From Saccopteryx bilineata (taxonomy: Eukaryota; Chordata; Mammalia; Chiroptera; Emballonuridae), in the NCBI RefSeq assembly GCF_036850765.1, contig NC_089493.1:15811632-15875631 (forward strand): a stretch of DNA of 64,000 bases. The letters are read 5' to 3'. The position numbers and the translations under genes were made by a program. The notes beneath the pieces are model-generated. The model did no database searches, had not been told where the DNA came from, and saw only the letters and a list, made by a program, of their open reading frames with translations. This document shows, piece by piece, positions 34,925-46,800 of the stretch. Every line of letters begins with the position of its first letter. Position 1 is the first letter of the stretch.

Positions 34925-35090
34925 TTCCATTCTCCAGCTTCACCACTTACCAATTGGGTAACCTCGGTAAGTGAACCTTTCTGACCTTAGAGTATAACAT
35001 CCATAAACCAGGGATAATGAAATATCATTATGTAAGTTTGTGGATGGATCAATGCTGTAACTCACACAATGGGCTAAACGTGGTGAAATA
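34925..35090 (+). repeat. MIR SINE relic
   Basis: 'ctccagcttcaccacttacc', then 'aattgggtaacctcggtaagtgaacc' and 'agggataatgaaat' follow the MIR core order. Ancient. Confidence 0.6.
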
Positions 35091-35194
35091 CACAGAAAGG
35101 GCTGAAAACACTATAAAATATTATCTTTAAAGTTTCAGACCTCCATGATCTGCTTTTTCTCCTATCATTGGAAACAGAGGAAGGCAGAAGGTTG

Positions 35195-35410
35195 GACTTT
35201 TATTTTTTGTGCCTATTATGTGCCAGATTCTGTGCTAAGAGTCATAAATATGTTATTTCACTTGATTTTTATAACAGTTCCTAATATAATACACCAAAAA
35301 AAAAGGGGGAGAGAGACTCAGTTTGAGAAGTCTACAAAATTGCTCAAGCTTTTACAGGTAATTCATGAAGTAGCTAACATTGGAATCCATACCTTTCGAA
35401 TCCTAAAAAT
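35195..35410 (+). repeat. MIR or L2-like relic
   Basis: 'tgtgcctattatgtgccaga' followed by 'ttctgtgctaagag' and 'ttataacag' resembles the conserved terminal part of L2/MIR elements. The 130-codon frame covering it is a chance frame. Confidence 0.5.
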
Positions 35411-35864
35411 TCTATCAGTGCATCATGTTTTGGTTACCATATATCAGCTCTTATCTGTTTGTTTGCTTTTAATCAGTAAGTCTTCCCCTTATCTCCTACC
35501 AGTTATCTTTGAGTTTTCAAACACTGACACCCATTAACCACATCATGGGTTTATTATCCACACGTTTTCTTAAATCAAGATTAGTTTAACAAATGATGTG
35601 AGCATTTCATGCTCTTACTACTTCCTTTTTTATAGTTTTTAAAATTTCTTATTAACAATGATTCTTTAGGGACAAGGTAATATATAATTTTAAAAAAGTA
35701 TCACTCATAGATTGGCACGTGCATGTTGAAAAGAAGGTGGATGGGTAGGAGGCACCTATATAATAGATGTAAGCAGAAAGATGATCATGGTGGCATCATC
35801 TTGTATTTGTGGAATGCAGTCATGGCTAGCTACTGAGCTTTTTCATGTTAATTTCCCTAATTAA

Positions 35865-35990
35865 ATCCTTTGAGAATAAAGGAGAGAAATTCTTGGTCTC
35901 ATTATACAGATGAGAAAATTACGAGGTGAAGTGATTTAACCAAGGTCAGGTGTTTATCTAGTACGTGGTAGAGCTGAGAACAGAGCTTTG
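35865..35990 (-). repeat. MIR SINE relic
   Basis: 'cattatacagatgagaaaatta' and 'gtgatttaaccaaggtcagg', followed by 'gtggtagagctgagaacagagc', give the reverse MIR core. Ancient. Confidence 0.6.
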
Positions 35991-36474
35991 GTCTTTTCAG
36001 AAAAAATTTTTTAGCACTGGAAATAACTGAGACCAAAGGCCCTGAGAAAGATCCCTATTCCAGCAGAGGATTCCAGATGTTGCCCAATATCAATTCCTTT
36101 CTTTTTTCGTAGAGATAAAACTTCTGTTGCCAAAGCATATGACTTTTTAAAATAGTGAGAATATCTCCAGCCTCCCTTCAACTGTGGTCAGTTAGCTTTC
36201 GAGAGATTGCCTTACAAAGTAGCTGACATTTATATACCCCTTGTTTCTTTTCTTCCTGTATTCTTTTGTCTTTCCTCCTAAAACAGGATTATAATGATGG
36301 TAGTTCAATCTTGAGCCATGCCCTTAAAAACCACTCATTTAGGTTGGTGGAGAAGAAAGATTGAAAACAATGTGAGTCCCAGACAACTGGGAAGACATAC
36401 TAGACCCATAATGACTACTTCTGAAATTGTCTATGAGAAATAAAAATAAACTTCTATCCCACTTCTGCTGCTTT

Positions 36475-36618
36475 AAAAAAATTATTGATTGCTTTTTAGT
36501 GAGAGAGGAAAAGAGAGATAAAGAGAGAAAGAGAACATTGATCTTGACTAGGAATTGAACCAGCAACCTCTGTATTTCAGAACAATGCTGTAACCAACTG
36601 AGCTATCCTGCCAGAGCC
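36475..36618 (-). mobile_element. Short VES-like tRNA-derived SINE, old copy
   Basis: The minus strand reads 'gctctggcaggatagctcag', then a box-B-like 'ggttcaattccta', a (CT)n-rich body and an A-rich tail. It is tRNA-derived but of a different subfamily from the other copies. No clear TSD was found, which fits greater age. Confidence 0.7.
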
Positions 36619-36619
36619 T

Positions 36620-38262
36620 CATTTCAGCTGTTTTTTATTTTTGGCCTCTACTGTAATCAAACCCTGTCCTAGGTATTCTAACACCTATTAGAGGGTTTGT
36701 CCCTGAGATGATAAAATATGAATGTGAAGACCAGAGAGGCTAGCCAAATGGAATCCAAGACCAGAGGGTCTATTTGACTTCCTTTGGTAAAGAATCACCT
36801 TCAGACAGACAGTTTACCAGATTCAGGAGGTGCCTGAGAGCTGTAAATACTGTACCTGAGTGAACAGGCTGTGTTCAAATGACAGGTAAGAGTGGGCAGG
36901 TCTCCCACACGAAAGAGACAAAAAATTGACTAAGACCCACCCATGCTGACCACAGGCCATCGTGACTCTACCCATGTTGGGAAAGACAGGGCTGGGGAAA
37001 CATGTTCATTGTTAAGTTCTCTTTCTTTTCTTTTTCTTCTGAAGTGTTCATCTCATTGAAAGCGAAATTTAGACATCAGGTACACTTGACCCTCAGGCAT
37101 TATAATGAATATCATTCTTAGCCTGTTTCCATGGCTTCTCTGAAACAACTTTCTGAACTGACTTCATCACAGAATATATCTTCTCTGTCAGGAATGTTGC
37201 CTGTCATCGACTTACACCAAGTACACAGACACACAGGAAGTGTATATTTTTTGCACTTCATAATGTGAAAAACGAATCATACACAGTATCTCGCTGCCAT
37301 TCCACATGTTTAGTATTAGTCTTTTTATTTTTAAAAACTAAATGTTAGAATAGTTTTAGATTTATAAAAATGTTGTGAAGTTAATTCCTATATATTCCAC
37401 ACTCAGTTTTCCTTACTTTTGTCATCTGAAATGAGAATAATGCTTATTATAACTAATGAACTACTATTGTGCATTATTAACTAATGTCCATATTTTACTG
37501 AAATTTCTCTAGTTTTTACTTATTGTTCTTTTTCTGCTCTAGGATCCTATCTAGGATACTATATATAATTAGTCATCAAGTTTCATTGAATATTTCTTGG
37601 ACTTTTGTTGTTTTAGAGATTCTTAAATGTTTATGAAGTAGTAGTCGGGTATTTCCTAGAATGTCCCTCAACTGAGATTTGTCTGATATTATTTCATCAT
37701 TAAACTGAGGTTATGGGTTTTGAGGAGGAACACCAGACAGTTAAGATGCCATTTCCATCACATCATATCAAGAGAACAAACTATTAATAGGGTTTATCAC
37801 CAATGAACTTACATTGACACCTGGCTTGAGGTAGCTTTTGTAAGGGTTCTCTACTGTAGAGCTACTCAGATATTAATTTTTAATTATTAATTTTATAAAT
37901 TTTTTAAATTAACTGAGGTACTCATATAGATATAAACAATATGATAGATAGGACAAAATTAAGCAAGTCAGGTATGTGGAATGAAAAATAATGAGGACAA
38001 GGAAGTAAGAAGCAAAGACAAAGTAAATACATAGAAATGCCTACTGGACCACTTGCACCATCAACACTAGAGTTAGTTTCCAAATTAGCTCTAAGCTTCC
38101 TTGGAGCCAAAGCTCAGAAAGGGAAACAGAATTTGTTAGGAGATGTAGTATTATCTATAAATTTTTATACATAAGGTTGTCCTAATGCTTGGTTAGCAAG
38201 ATTTCTTGTATCAGTCACCTCAGAAGAATAATGTGATGTGGTAATCATCATTTAACATATTT
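36620..38262. other. Unique sequence, nothing recognised
   Basis: No supported gene, RNA or repeat. Confidence 0.3.
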
Positions 38263-38325
<63 letters not shown>

Positions 38326-38363
38326 CTATCTTCTATCTATCTATCATCATCTATCATCTATCA
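38263..38363 (+). repeat. (ATCT)n tetranucleotide microsatellite
   Basis: About 17 near-perfect ATCT units followed by interrupted ones ('tcttctatc', 'atcatc') at the right end. Confidence 0.97.
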
Positions 38364-40513
38364 TGTAAACTATCTTCCCTGTAAGCTAAAGGCTTGATAA
38401 CTAAGCAAATTTCAATATACAAAATTGAGTCCATTTATGTAGCCTTTTCAATCTGGCTGGTCCAAGGTTAAATTTATGATGATTTTGGTAATGACTAGAC
38501 TGCATATATTTCAGACAATGCACATCAACACAATTTTTTATAATGAACTTTTATAAAGATTGGGTATCCAGAAGTTTGAGTGATATTTTCTAGCAAAAAA
38601 CAAAAACCTAGAGTGAAGATATTTCTATAGCACTATGATATTCTCAAAAGAAAAGCAGAGCTTACACTTTCTTTTGGAAAACAATGACCCTGGGAGTGGA
38701 CATGGGAGTATTTTATAGATGAGGCTCCTATCTTAGAAGTATGCATTGATGCACCCTGGTTTTGGTAGTCAGTAAGAGACAAGGTCAGAGCTTAACAATT
38801 GATGGTCTCCAGAATTTTCCTTGGGAGATATTGTATACCTGACCAGATCAGCAGGTATTATTTTGGTGGTGAATATCTCAGCCAGAGTAGCTATATATGC
38901 TTATTTTTAATTTGGTTTCAAAGGTAGCATGTCCTCAGAGTCCACATTTTGAGTCAGTAAGATATAGGTTTGGATCTGTGATGAATACTGTTCACCATTC
39001 TCTTCACTGTAACTAGCACAGTAGTTGATACATAATGAATATTCCGTACATTTGTGTTTTATCATTGTTATTATTATTATTGATATTGCAGGTGCTCAAA
39101 CTAGTGTTAATTGTATCAATAAATGAATGATGAATGAATAAATGAGTGAATGAATGAATTTGGATTTAAACATTTTTTCAGCTCTGTGCTTTTCAGCCAA
39201 TCATTTGTTTGTGAGAAAGTCTATATGAGATCAAACATGGGCAAACAACTAGTACCTTATTTGACATACAGTAAATCTTATAAGGACTAAAACAAAGTGA
39301 TCAGTTCATCTCATGAACTTCATGAGTTTGAGATACCATATTTCTTTATCTTTCAAATTTAATTTATTTTAACATACTTTAGAGTTTTAACCATATCTTT
39401 GGAAGGGACAGAAAATAAAACTATAAGAAGCATTTCAATTTCAGAAATATTAAGACATGAAAAAATAAAAACCACTGACGTTGGTTAATACAAGCAAGTA
39501 TGGCATTTTTATTTAAGAAATATTAACCTAAAATTTGTAAGACGAATGTGAGCTTAGGTACTGCAGAAGAATTTTCTCAGGGACAAATTGTCCTTTTCAA
39601 ACAGAACTTGAGGTTTAAGCCCTGACATGAATATGTCTGCTCTCCTGAGGAGTGGCAGTGCCCTTAAGACTTTGCCCAGTTATCAGCCCATCCCTGGTTA
39701 TAGCATCAAACCCAAGGGGCACAGACATGAAGAGCCCAAGAAGCTACTTGTAACAATCACTTCCCAGAGCCTACATGTACAACATGGTCTATTTGTGCTG
39801 AGCATATGCAAAAGTCTGTGTCTAATCTGCAGTTTGCTTAATGATAGAATAAGGACCACTTAAATTAATGGGTATCTGAAAACCATCCTTCCAATACAAT
39901 TATTAGAACAGGAGATGTTAATGATTCACATTACTTTGCTTCTCACCTCCCAACAGGCTGCTCCTTTGACTCTTAAATGCAACTATCTGCTTTGTACTTA
40001 GTGAACTTAATTCATCATGTAGGTACGTTTCCCTGCTCTTAGCACTCACATAGAACACTTCAATTAAATTGAAAAGAGTAATTACTTAAAGTGACAAACA
40101 GAAGCATTCTAATGAACTAAAAAGTTCACTTCAGGTCACTTAAACCTGAGTAATGCAGAGGAAAGAGTTTATGATTTAATGTATTTGTTTGACTTGCTTT
40201 TGTAAAATACTGTTCTTCATTATAATAATGCTAAAAGAGCGAAAGTGTGTTGCATTAACAAAGAACTAAAGACTCTTGGTTACTGAAGAGATCTGATTTC
40301 TGTGTTTTTATTCAGAAAGTTTATAAGATTTATGACAGAGAAAAATGTTAATTATCTTGGATATTATTCTTGTTATAATCTTAATGTTACTAATGTTTAG
40401 GATTACAAACAAGTCTACTATAGTTTTAAAATAATTCTCTAAAATCAAACTGATTAAAACTCAATTATATAAATATTTAGATAATTTTCCAGTAAGGTTA
40501 TGCATTTGTTAAG
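38364..40513. other. Unique AT-rich sequence with a (GAAT)n-like patch
   Basis: A (GAAT)n-like tract lies at about 39120-39165. No gene or named repeat supported. The 78-codon frame at 39627-39863 has no motif. Confidence 0.35.
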
Positions 40514-40525
40514 AATGTAAAACCT

Positions 40526-40661
40526 GCCTGACCTGCGGTGGCGCAGTGGATAAAGCATCGACCTGGAAATGCTGAGGTCGCCGGTTCGAAACCCTGGGCT
40601 TGCCTGGTCAAGGCACATATGGGAGTTGATGCTTCCAGCTCCTCCCCCTTCTCTCTCTCTG

Positions 40662-40709
<48 letters not shown>

Positions 40710-40843
40710 GTCTCTCCCTCTCCTCTCTAAAGTGAATAAATAAAAAATTTTTTTAAATTAAAAAAAAAAGATCTTAGTATTAGAAGGAAGTTGAAAATAT
40801 CTTAGTATTAAAAGGGTGGGAAAAGCTTAGTCTTAAAAAAAAT
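40526..40843 (+). mobile_element. VES-type SINE with probable 3' transduced flank
   Basis: The SINE proper (40526-40769) has the head GCCTGACCTGCGGTGGCGCAG, box B 'ggttcgaaaccc', a long (CT)n tract (40650-40725) and an A-rich tail. It is followed by 74 bp of other sequence ending in a second A-run. AATGTAAAACCT lies at 40514-40525 and again only after that extra piece, at 40844-40855. The duplication therefore encloses SINE plus extra sequence. Confidence 0.85.
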
Positions 40844-40855
40844 AATGTAAAACCT

Positions 40856-42349
40856 TATGAGTATAGCTGCTATAAACATCTGTGTATAAGTTTTTATCTG
40901 AACGAAAACATTTCAACTCCTTTGAGTAAATACCAAGGAGCTCCACTGCTGGCTGGTTTTATAACAGTACGTTTAGTTTTTTAAAAAAAACCCACCAAAC
41001 TGCCTTCCAATAAGGCTATAACATTTTTTTATTAAATTTATTCAGATGACATTGCTTTGCAAAACCATAAAGGCTTCAATTGTCCAACTCAACAAACCAC
41101 CATCTGCCCACTGCATCCTTCCGTCTCTGTCCTCATTTCTTCCCCCACTTTGGTGATCAGTCTGTAAAGGTTTTTTGCCCATTTTCTAATTTTGTTGTTT
41201 TTTTTCTTATTCTTGAGTTTTAAGAATTCTTTTTATATTTTGGATAGCATTTTTTAATCTGTCTTTTGCCAATATTTTCTCTCAGTCTGTAACTTATCTT
41301 CTCATTCTCTTGACTTTGTCTTTCACAGAGTAGAAATTTTTAATTTTTTTTTTTTTTACTTTATTTATTTTTAGAGAGGAGAGAGACAGAGAGGGAGAGA
41401 GAGGAGAGAGAGACAGAGAGAGAGAAGGGGGGAGGAGCTGGAAGCATCAACTCCCATATGTGCCTTGACCAGGCGACCTCAGCATTTCCAGGTCGACGCT
41501 TTATCCACTGCGCCACCACAGGTCAGGCAGAAATTTTTAATTTTAATGAAGTCTAGTTTATCAATTATTTCTTTCATAAACTGTGCCTTTGTTCTTGTAT
41601 CTAAAACAAACAATCACCATACACAATGTCATCTAGGTTTTCTCCTATGTTATCTTCTAGAAATTTTATAATTTTGCATTTTATGTCTGTATCTGTGGTC
41701 CACTTTGAATTAAATTTTTGTACAAGGTGTAAGGTCTGTGTCTTTTTTCATTTTCAGTTTTTTCAGCACTGCTTGTGCAAAGCACTGTCACTGCTCCATT
41801 GTATTGCTGTTGTTTCTTTGTCAGAGATTCATTGCCTATACATCTATGTGGGTCTATATCTAGGCTCTTTATTTTGTTTGATTGATCTATTTGTCTAATT
41901 TTTATTTTTTTGTCAAGATCACACTGTCCTGATTACTGTAGTTTTGTGTAAGTCATGGTTTTCAGTTCTATCAATTCTCCAACATTGTTCTCCTTCAATA
42001 TTATTAGTTATTCTGAGTCTTTCGCCTTTCCATATGAACTGTAAAATCAGTTTATTGATCCCTACTCAGTAACTTTGTGCAATTTTGATTGATATTGCAC
42101 TGAATCTATAGATCAAGTTGGGAAGAACTGACATCTTGACAATATTGAATATTCCTAACTATGAACATGGAGAATCCCTTCATTTATTTAGTTCTTTTTA
42201 AATCTCATTCATTAGATATTTTCAATTTTCTTTATACATATCTTATTAGATTTAAACCTAAGGATTTTTTTTGAGAGGGTCTAATATTAATGACATTGAA
42301 TTTTTATTTTCAAATTCAACTGTTCATTGCTTATATATAAGAAAGTGAT
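40856..42349 (-). mobile_element. Old L1 (left part), split by the young L1
   Basis: Minus-strand ORF2-like sequence of an old L1 (for example 'ttttgcccattttctaatttt' and 'tcattctcttgactttgtct'), without usable frames. It continues on the far side of the young L1 at 50249. A SINE (41348-41528) also interrupts it. The segment 41030-41160 may be a separate old fragment. Confidence 0.75.
41348..41528 (-). mobile_element. VES-type SINE, minus strand, 16-bp TSD
   Basis: T-run, GA tract, and the head in reverse complement ending 'caccacaggtcaggc'. AGAAATTTTTAATTTT flanks it (41332-41347 and 41529-41544). Same subfamily as 4390 and 40526. Confidence 0.93.
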
Positions 42350-42362
42350 TGACTTTTTTTTT

Positions 42363-42646
42363 TTTTTCCCTTTTTAAAAATATTTTATTTATTGATTTTT
42401 TTTTTTTTTATAATTTTATTTTTTTAATGGGGTGACATCAATAAATCAGTATACATATATTCAAAGATAACAAGTCCAGGTTATCTTGTCGTTCAATTAT
42501 ATTGCATACCCACCACCCAAAGTCAGATTGTCCTCTGTCACCTTCTATCTTGTTTTCTTTGTGCCCCTCCCACCCCCTATCCCTCTCCCATTCCCCCCTC
42601 CCCCCCGTAACCACCACACTCTTATCAATGTCTCTTAGTTTCACTA
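42363..42646 (-). other. Young L1 3'UTR with G-rich tract and bipartite A tail
   Basis: The plus strand shows a C-rich stretch at 42566-42607, so the L1 RNA carries a G-rich polypurine tract able to form a quadruplex, a feature known in mammalian L1 3'UTRs. The end has two A-runs (T-runs at 42354-42367 and 42398-42410 on the plus strand) separated by about 30 AT-rich bases. Confidence 0.8.
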
Positions 42647-45600
42647 TTATGTCCCACCTACGTATGGAATAATACAGTTCCTGTTTTTTTCTGATTTACT
42701 TATTTCGCTTCGTATCATGTTATCAAGATCCCACCATTTTGCTGTAAATGTTCCGATGTCATCATTTCTTATGGCTGAGTAGTATTCCATAGTGTATATG
42801 TGCCACATCTTCTTTATCCAGTCATCTATTGATGGGCTTTTTGGTTGTTTCCATGTCCTGGCCACTGTGAACAATGCTGCAATAAACATGGGGCTGCATG
42901 TGTCTTTACGTATCAATGTTTCTGAGTTTTGGGGATATATACCCAGTAGAGGGATTGCTGGGTCATAAGGTAGTTCTATTTTCAGTTTTTTGAGGAACCA
43001 CCATACTTTCTTCCATAATGGTTGTACTACTTTACATTCCCACCAACAGTGTATGAGGGTTCCTTTTTCTCCACAGCCTCTCCAACATTTGCTATTACCT
43101 GACTTGCTAATAACAGCTAATCGAACAGGTGTGAGGTGGTATCTCATTGCCGTTTTGATTTGCATTTCTCTAATAGCTAAAGAAGATGAGCATCTTTTCA
43201 TATATCTGTTGGCCATTTGTATTTCTTCCTGGGAGAAGTGTCTATTCATATCCTCTTCCCATTTTTTTATTGGATTGTTTGTTTGTTTGTTGTTGAGTTT
43301 TATGAGTTCTTTGTATATTTTGGATATTAGGCCCTTATCTGAGCTGTTGTTTGAAAATATCATTTCCCATTTAGTTGGCTTTCTGTTTATTTTGTTATCA
43401 GTTTCCCTTGCTGAGCAAAAACTTCTTAGTCTGATGTAGTCCCATTCATTAATTTTTGCCTTCACTTCTCTTGCCATTGGAGTCAGATTCATAAAATGCT
43501 CTTTAAAACCCAGGTCCATGAGTTGAGTACCTATGTCTTCTTCTATGTACTTAATTGTTTCAGGTCTTATGTTTAGATCTTTGATCCATTTTGAGTTAAT
43601 TTTTGTACAGGGGGAGAGACTGTAGTCCAGTTTCATTCTTTTGCATGTGGCTTTCCAGTTTTCCCAGCACCATTTATTGAAGAGGCTTTCTTTTCTCCAT
43701 TGTGTGTTGTTGGCCCCTTTATCAAAAATTATTTGACTATATATATGTGGTTTTATTTCTGGACTTTCTATTCTGTTCCATTGGTCTGAGTGTCTATTTT
43801 TCTGCCAATACCATGCTGTTTTGATTGTCGTGGCCCTATAATAGAGTTTGAAGTCAGGTATTGTTATGCCCCCAGCTTCATTCTTTTTCTTTAGGATTGC
43901 TTTGGCTATTCGGGGTTTTTTATAGTTCCATATAAATCTGATGATTTTTTGCTCTATTTCTTTAAAAAATGTCATTGGAATTTTGATGGGAATTGCATTA
44001 AATTTGTATATTGCTTTGGGTAATATAGCCATCTTGATTATATTTATTCTTCCTAGCCAAGAACAAGGTATATTCTTCCATCTCATTATATCTTTTTCGA
44101 TTTCCCTTAACAATGGTTTATAGTTTTCATTATATAAGTCCTTTACATTCTTTGTTATGTTTATTCCTAAGTATTTTATTTTTTTTGTTGCAATCGTGAA
44201 GGGGATTATTCTTTTGAGTTCCTTCTCAGTTGTTTCATTGTTGGCATATAGAAAGGCTATTGACTTCTGTATGTTAATTTTGTATCCTGCGACCTTACTG
44301 TATTGGCTTATTGTTTCTAGTAGTCTTTTTGTGGATTCTTTGGGGTTTTCGATGTATAGGATCATATCATCTGCAAAAAGTGATACCTTTACTTCTTCTT
44401 TTCCGATATGGATGCCTTTTATTTCTTTGTCTTGTCTGATTGCTCTGGCTAGAACCTCTAGTACCACATTAAATAAGAGTGGAGAGAGTGGACAACCCTG
44501 TCTTGTTCCTGATTTAAGGGGGAAAGCCTTCAGTTTAGTGCAATTTAATATGATGTTAGCTGATGGTTTATCATATATGGCCTTTATCATATTGAGATAT
44601 TTTCCTTCTATACCCATTTTGTTGAGAGTCTTAAACATAAAATTGTGTTGTATTTTATCAAAAGCCTTTTCTGCGTCTATTGATAAGATCATGTGGTTTT
44701 TGTTCTTTGTTTTGTTGATATGGTGTATTACATTAACCGTTTTACGTATGTTGAACCATCCTTGAGATTCTGGGATGAATCCCACTTGATCATGATGTAT
44801 TATTTTTTTAATATGTTGTTGTATTCGATTTGCTAGTATTTTGTTTAGTATTTTAGCATCTGTATTCATTAGAGATATTGGTCTGTAGTTTTCTTTTTTT
44901 GTGCCATCCTTGCCTGGTTTTGGTATGAGGGTTATGTTGACCTCATAAAATGTGTTTGGAAGTATTGCTTCTTCTTCAATTTTTTGGAAGACTTTGAGTA
45001 GAATAGGAACCAAGTCTTCTTTGAATGTTTGATAAAATTCGCTGGTATAGCCGTCAGGGCCTGGACTTTTATTTTTGGGGAGGTTTTTAATGGTTTTTTC
45101 TATTTCTTCTCTACTGATAGGTCTGTTTAGGCTTTCTGCTTCTTCTTGACTCAGTCTAGGAAGGTTGTATTGTTCTAGGAATTTATCCATTTCTTCTAGG
45201 TTGTTGAATTTAGTGGCATAAAGTTTTTCATAGTATTCTACAATAATTCTTTGTATATCTACGGTGTCCGTGGTGATTTCTCCTCTTTCATTTTGGATTT
45301 TGTTTATATGAGTTCTTTCTCTTTTTTCCTTGGTAAGTCTTGCCAAGGGTTTGTCAATTTTGTTGATCTTTTCAAAGAACGAGCTCCTTGTTCTATTAAT
45401 TTTTTCTATAGTTTTTCTGTTCTCTAATTCATTTATTTCTGCTCTGATTTTTATTATCTCCTTTCTTCGGCTGGTTTTGGGTTGTCTTTGTTCTTCTTTT
45501 TCTAGTTCCTTAAGGTGGGAAGTTAAGTGGTTCACTTGGGCTCTCTCTTGTTTGTTCATATATGCCTGAAGCGATATGAACTTCCCTCTTATCACTGCTT

Positions 45601-46474
45601 TTGCTGCATCCCATAGATTCTGATATGTCGTATTGTCATTTTCATTAGTCTGTATATATCTTTTGATCTCTGCACTTATTTCTTCTTTGACCCATTCATT
45701 TTTTAAAAGTATGTTGTTTAGTTTCCACATTTTTGTGGGATTTTTTTCCTCTTTTTTGCAGTTGAATTCTAGTTTCAAGGCTTTATGATCAGAAAATATG
45801 CTTGGTACAACTTCAATTTTTCTGAATATGCTGATATTGTTTTTGTGGCCCAACATATGGTCAATTCTTGAGAATGATCCATGTACACTGGAGAAAAATG
45901 TATACTCTGTCACTTTGGGATGAAATGTCCTGTAGATGTCTATCATATCCAGGTGCTCTAGTGTTTTGTTTAAGGCCACTATGTCTTTGTTGATTCTCTG
46001 TTTGGATGACCGATCTAGAGCCGTCAGCGGTGTATTGAGGTCTCCAAGTATGATTGTATTTTTGTCAGTTTTTGTTTTAAGATCAATAAGTAGCTGTCTT
46101 ATATATTTTGGTGCTCCTTGGTTTGGTGCATATATATTAAGAATTGTTATGTCTTCTTGATTCAGTGTCCCCTTAGCCATTATGAAATGGCCATTTTTGT
46201 CTCTAAGTACTTTTCCTGTCTTGTAGTCAGCATTATCCGATATGAGTATTGCTACACCTGCTTTTTTTTGGATGTTATTTGCTTGGAGTATTGTTTTCCA
46301 GCCTTTCACTTTGAATTTGTTTTTATCCTTGTTACTTAGATGAGTTTCCTGTAGGCAGCATACAGTTGGATTTTCTTTTTTAATCCATTCTGCTACTCTG
46401 TGCCTTTTTATTGGTGAGTTTAATCCATTTACATTTAGTGTAATTATTGATACTTGTGAGTTCCCTATTGCCAT
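42647..46474 (-). CDS. L1 ORF2p: endonuclease and reverse transcriptase
   Basis: ORF2p nicks target DNA and reverse-transcribes L1 RNA at the nick. The 1275-residue frame is the usual mammalian ORF2 length. The N-terminal apurinic-like endonuclease shows '[14 protein letters not shown]' and 'QETHLS' (the catalytic Glu). The reverse transcriptase has 'IPKPGKD', 'RPISLMN', '[14 protein letters not shown]' and the catalytic 'FADD' near residue 700. The C-terminus has the CX3CX7HX4C motif in '[18 protein letters not shown]'. The start MAIGNSQVS corresponds to the ORF2 start in the older L1 near 16112. No stop or frameshift is present. It is probably translated by reinitiation after ORF1. This is a transposon gene, not a host gene. 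Confidence 0.96.
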   Translation of the reverse strand: MAIGNSQVSIITLNVNGLNSPIKRHRVAEWIKKENPTVCCLQETHLSNKDKNKFKVKGWKTILQANNIQKKAGVAILISDNADYKTGKVLRDKNGHFIMAKGTLNQEDITILNIYAPNQGAPKYIRQLLIDLKTKTDKNTIILGDLNTPLTALDRSSKQRINKDIVALNKTLEHLDMIDIYRTFHPKVTEYTFFSSVHGSFSRIDHMLGHKNNISIFRKIEVVPSIFSDHKALKLEFNCKKEEKNPTKMWKLNNILLKNEWVKEEISAEIKRYIQTNENDNTTYQNLWDAAKAVIRGKFISLQAYMNKQERAQVNHLTSHLKELEKEEQRQPKTSRRKEIIKIRAEINELENRKTIEKINRTRSSFFEKINKIDKPLARLTKEKRERTHINKIQNERGEITTDTVDIQRIIVEYYEKLYATKFNNLEEMDKFLEQYNLPRLSQEEAESLNRPISREEIEKTIKNLPKNKSPGPDGYTSEFYQTFKEDLVPILLKVFQKIEEEAILPNTFYEVNITLIPKPGKDGTKKENYRPISLMNTDAKILNKILANRIQQHIKKIIHHDQVGFIPESQGWFNIRKTVNVIHHINKTKNKNHMILSIDAEKAFDKIQHNFMFKTLNKMGIEGKYLNMIKAIYDKPSANIILNCTKLKAFPLKSGTRQGCPLSPLLFNVVLEVLARAIRQDKEIKGIHIGKEEVKVSLFADDMILYIENPKESTKRLLETISQYSKVAGYKINIQKSIAFLYANNETTEKELKRIIPFTIATKKIKYLGINITKNVKDLYNENYKPLLREIEKDIMRWKNIPCSWLGRINIIKMAILPKAIYKFNAIPIKIPMTFFKEIEQKIIRFIWNYKKPRIAKAILKKKNEAGGITIPDFKLYYRATTIKTAWYWQKNRHSDQWNRIESPEIKPHIYSQIIFDKGANNTQWRKESLFNKWCWENWKATCKRMKLDYSLSPCTKINSKWIKDLNIRPETIKYIEEDIGTQLMDLGFKEHFMNLTPMAREVKAKINEWDYIRLRSFCSARETDNKINRKPTKWEMIFSNNSSDKGLISKIYKELIKLNNKQTNNPIKKWEEDMNRHFSQEEIQMANRYMKRCSSSLAIREMQIKTAMRYHLTPVRLAVISKSGNSKCWRGCGEKGTLIHCWWECKVVQPLWKKVWWFLKKLKIELPYDPAIPLLGIYPQNSETLIRKDTCSPMFIAALFTVARTWKQPKSPSIDDWIKKMWHIYTMEYYSAIRNDDIGTFTAKWWDLDNMIRSEISKSEKNRNCIIPYVGGT

Positions 46475-46704
46475 TTTATATCTTGCTTTCTGTTAGTTTT
46501 GTGTCTTGTTTGATCCTTCTCTTTCGTTTTTCTATCTTTTGTTTTTATTTGGTTGTATTCCATACATCTTTCCTCTGTTGCTATCTTTTTTATCTCATGT
46601 GCTTCTGTGGTGGTTTTTTCAATGGTGGTTACCTTTGAGTAATGAAAAGGGTCCCTACCCTGTTCATTGTAGTGAACTATTTTGTGAGTACTTTTGCACT
46701 CCAT
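46465..46704 (-). CDS. Possible small inter-ORF frame in the young L1 (79 aa)
   Basis: A basic, low-complexity frame lies in the 326-bp gap between ORF1 and ORF2 and ends 'KWQ-stop', overlapping the ORF2 start by 10 bases (ATGGCAATAG serves both). The spacing could favour reinitiation at ORF2. The older L1 at 23515-27012 has alignable sequence here, but its frame does not look preserved. It may be a chance frame in a lysine-rich, A-rich spacer. Confidence 0.25.
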   Translation of the reverse strand: MECKSTHKIVHYNEQGRDPFHYSKVTTIEKTTTEAHEIKKIATEERCMEYNQIKTKDRKTKEKDQTRHKTNRKQDIKWQ

Positions 46705-46800
46705 CGTCCTTTGCTACTGTTAATCTCCGTCTTCTCCCCCTCTTTCTTTTTGTTGTTGTCACAGTTTAAATTTGGTTTTATTGTGTTCTTCTTGGAGCTT

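Noticed and set aside
35145..35537. 130-codon frame that might be an exon
   Set aside because: It overlaps MIR/L2-like sequence, has no known motif, and no splice signals could be matched.
38263..38363. Regular tetranucleotide array considered as a CRISPR-like or origin-like repeat
   Set aside because: It is a plain (ATCT)n microsatellite without spacers, in a vertebrate genome.
44157..44765. 202-codon plus-strand frame with hydrophobic segments
   Set aside because: It is antisense to the intact L1 ORF2, whose reverse transcriptase motifs lie on the minus strand. The hydrophobic look comes from complementing Lys/Asn-rich codons.
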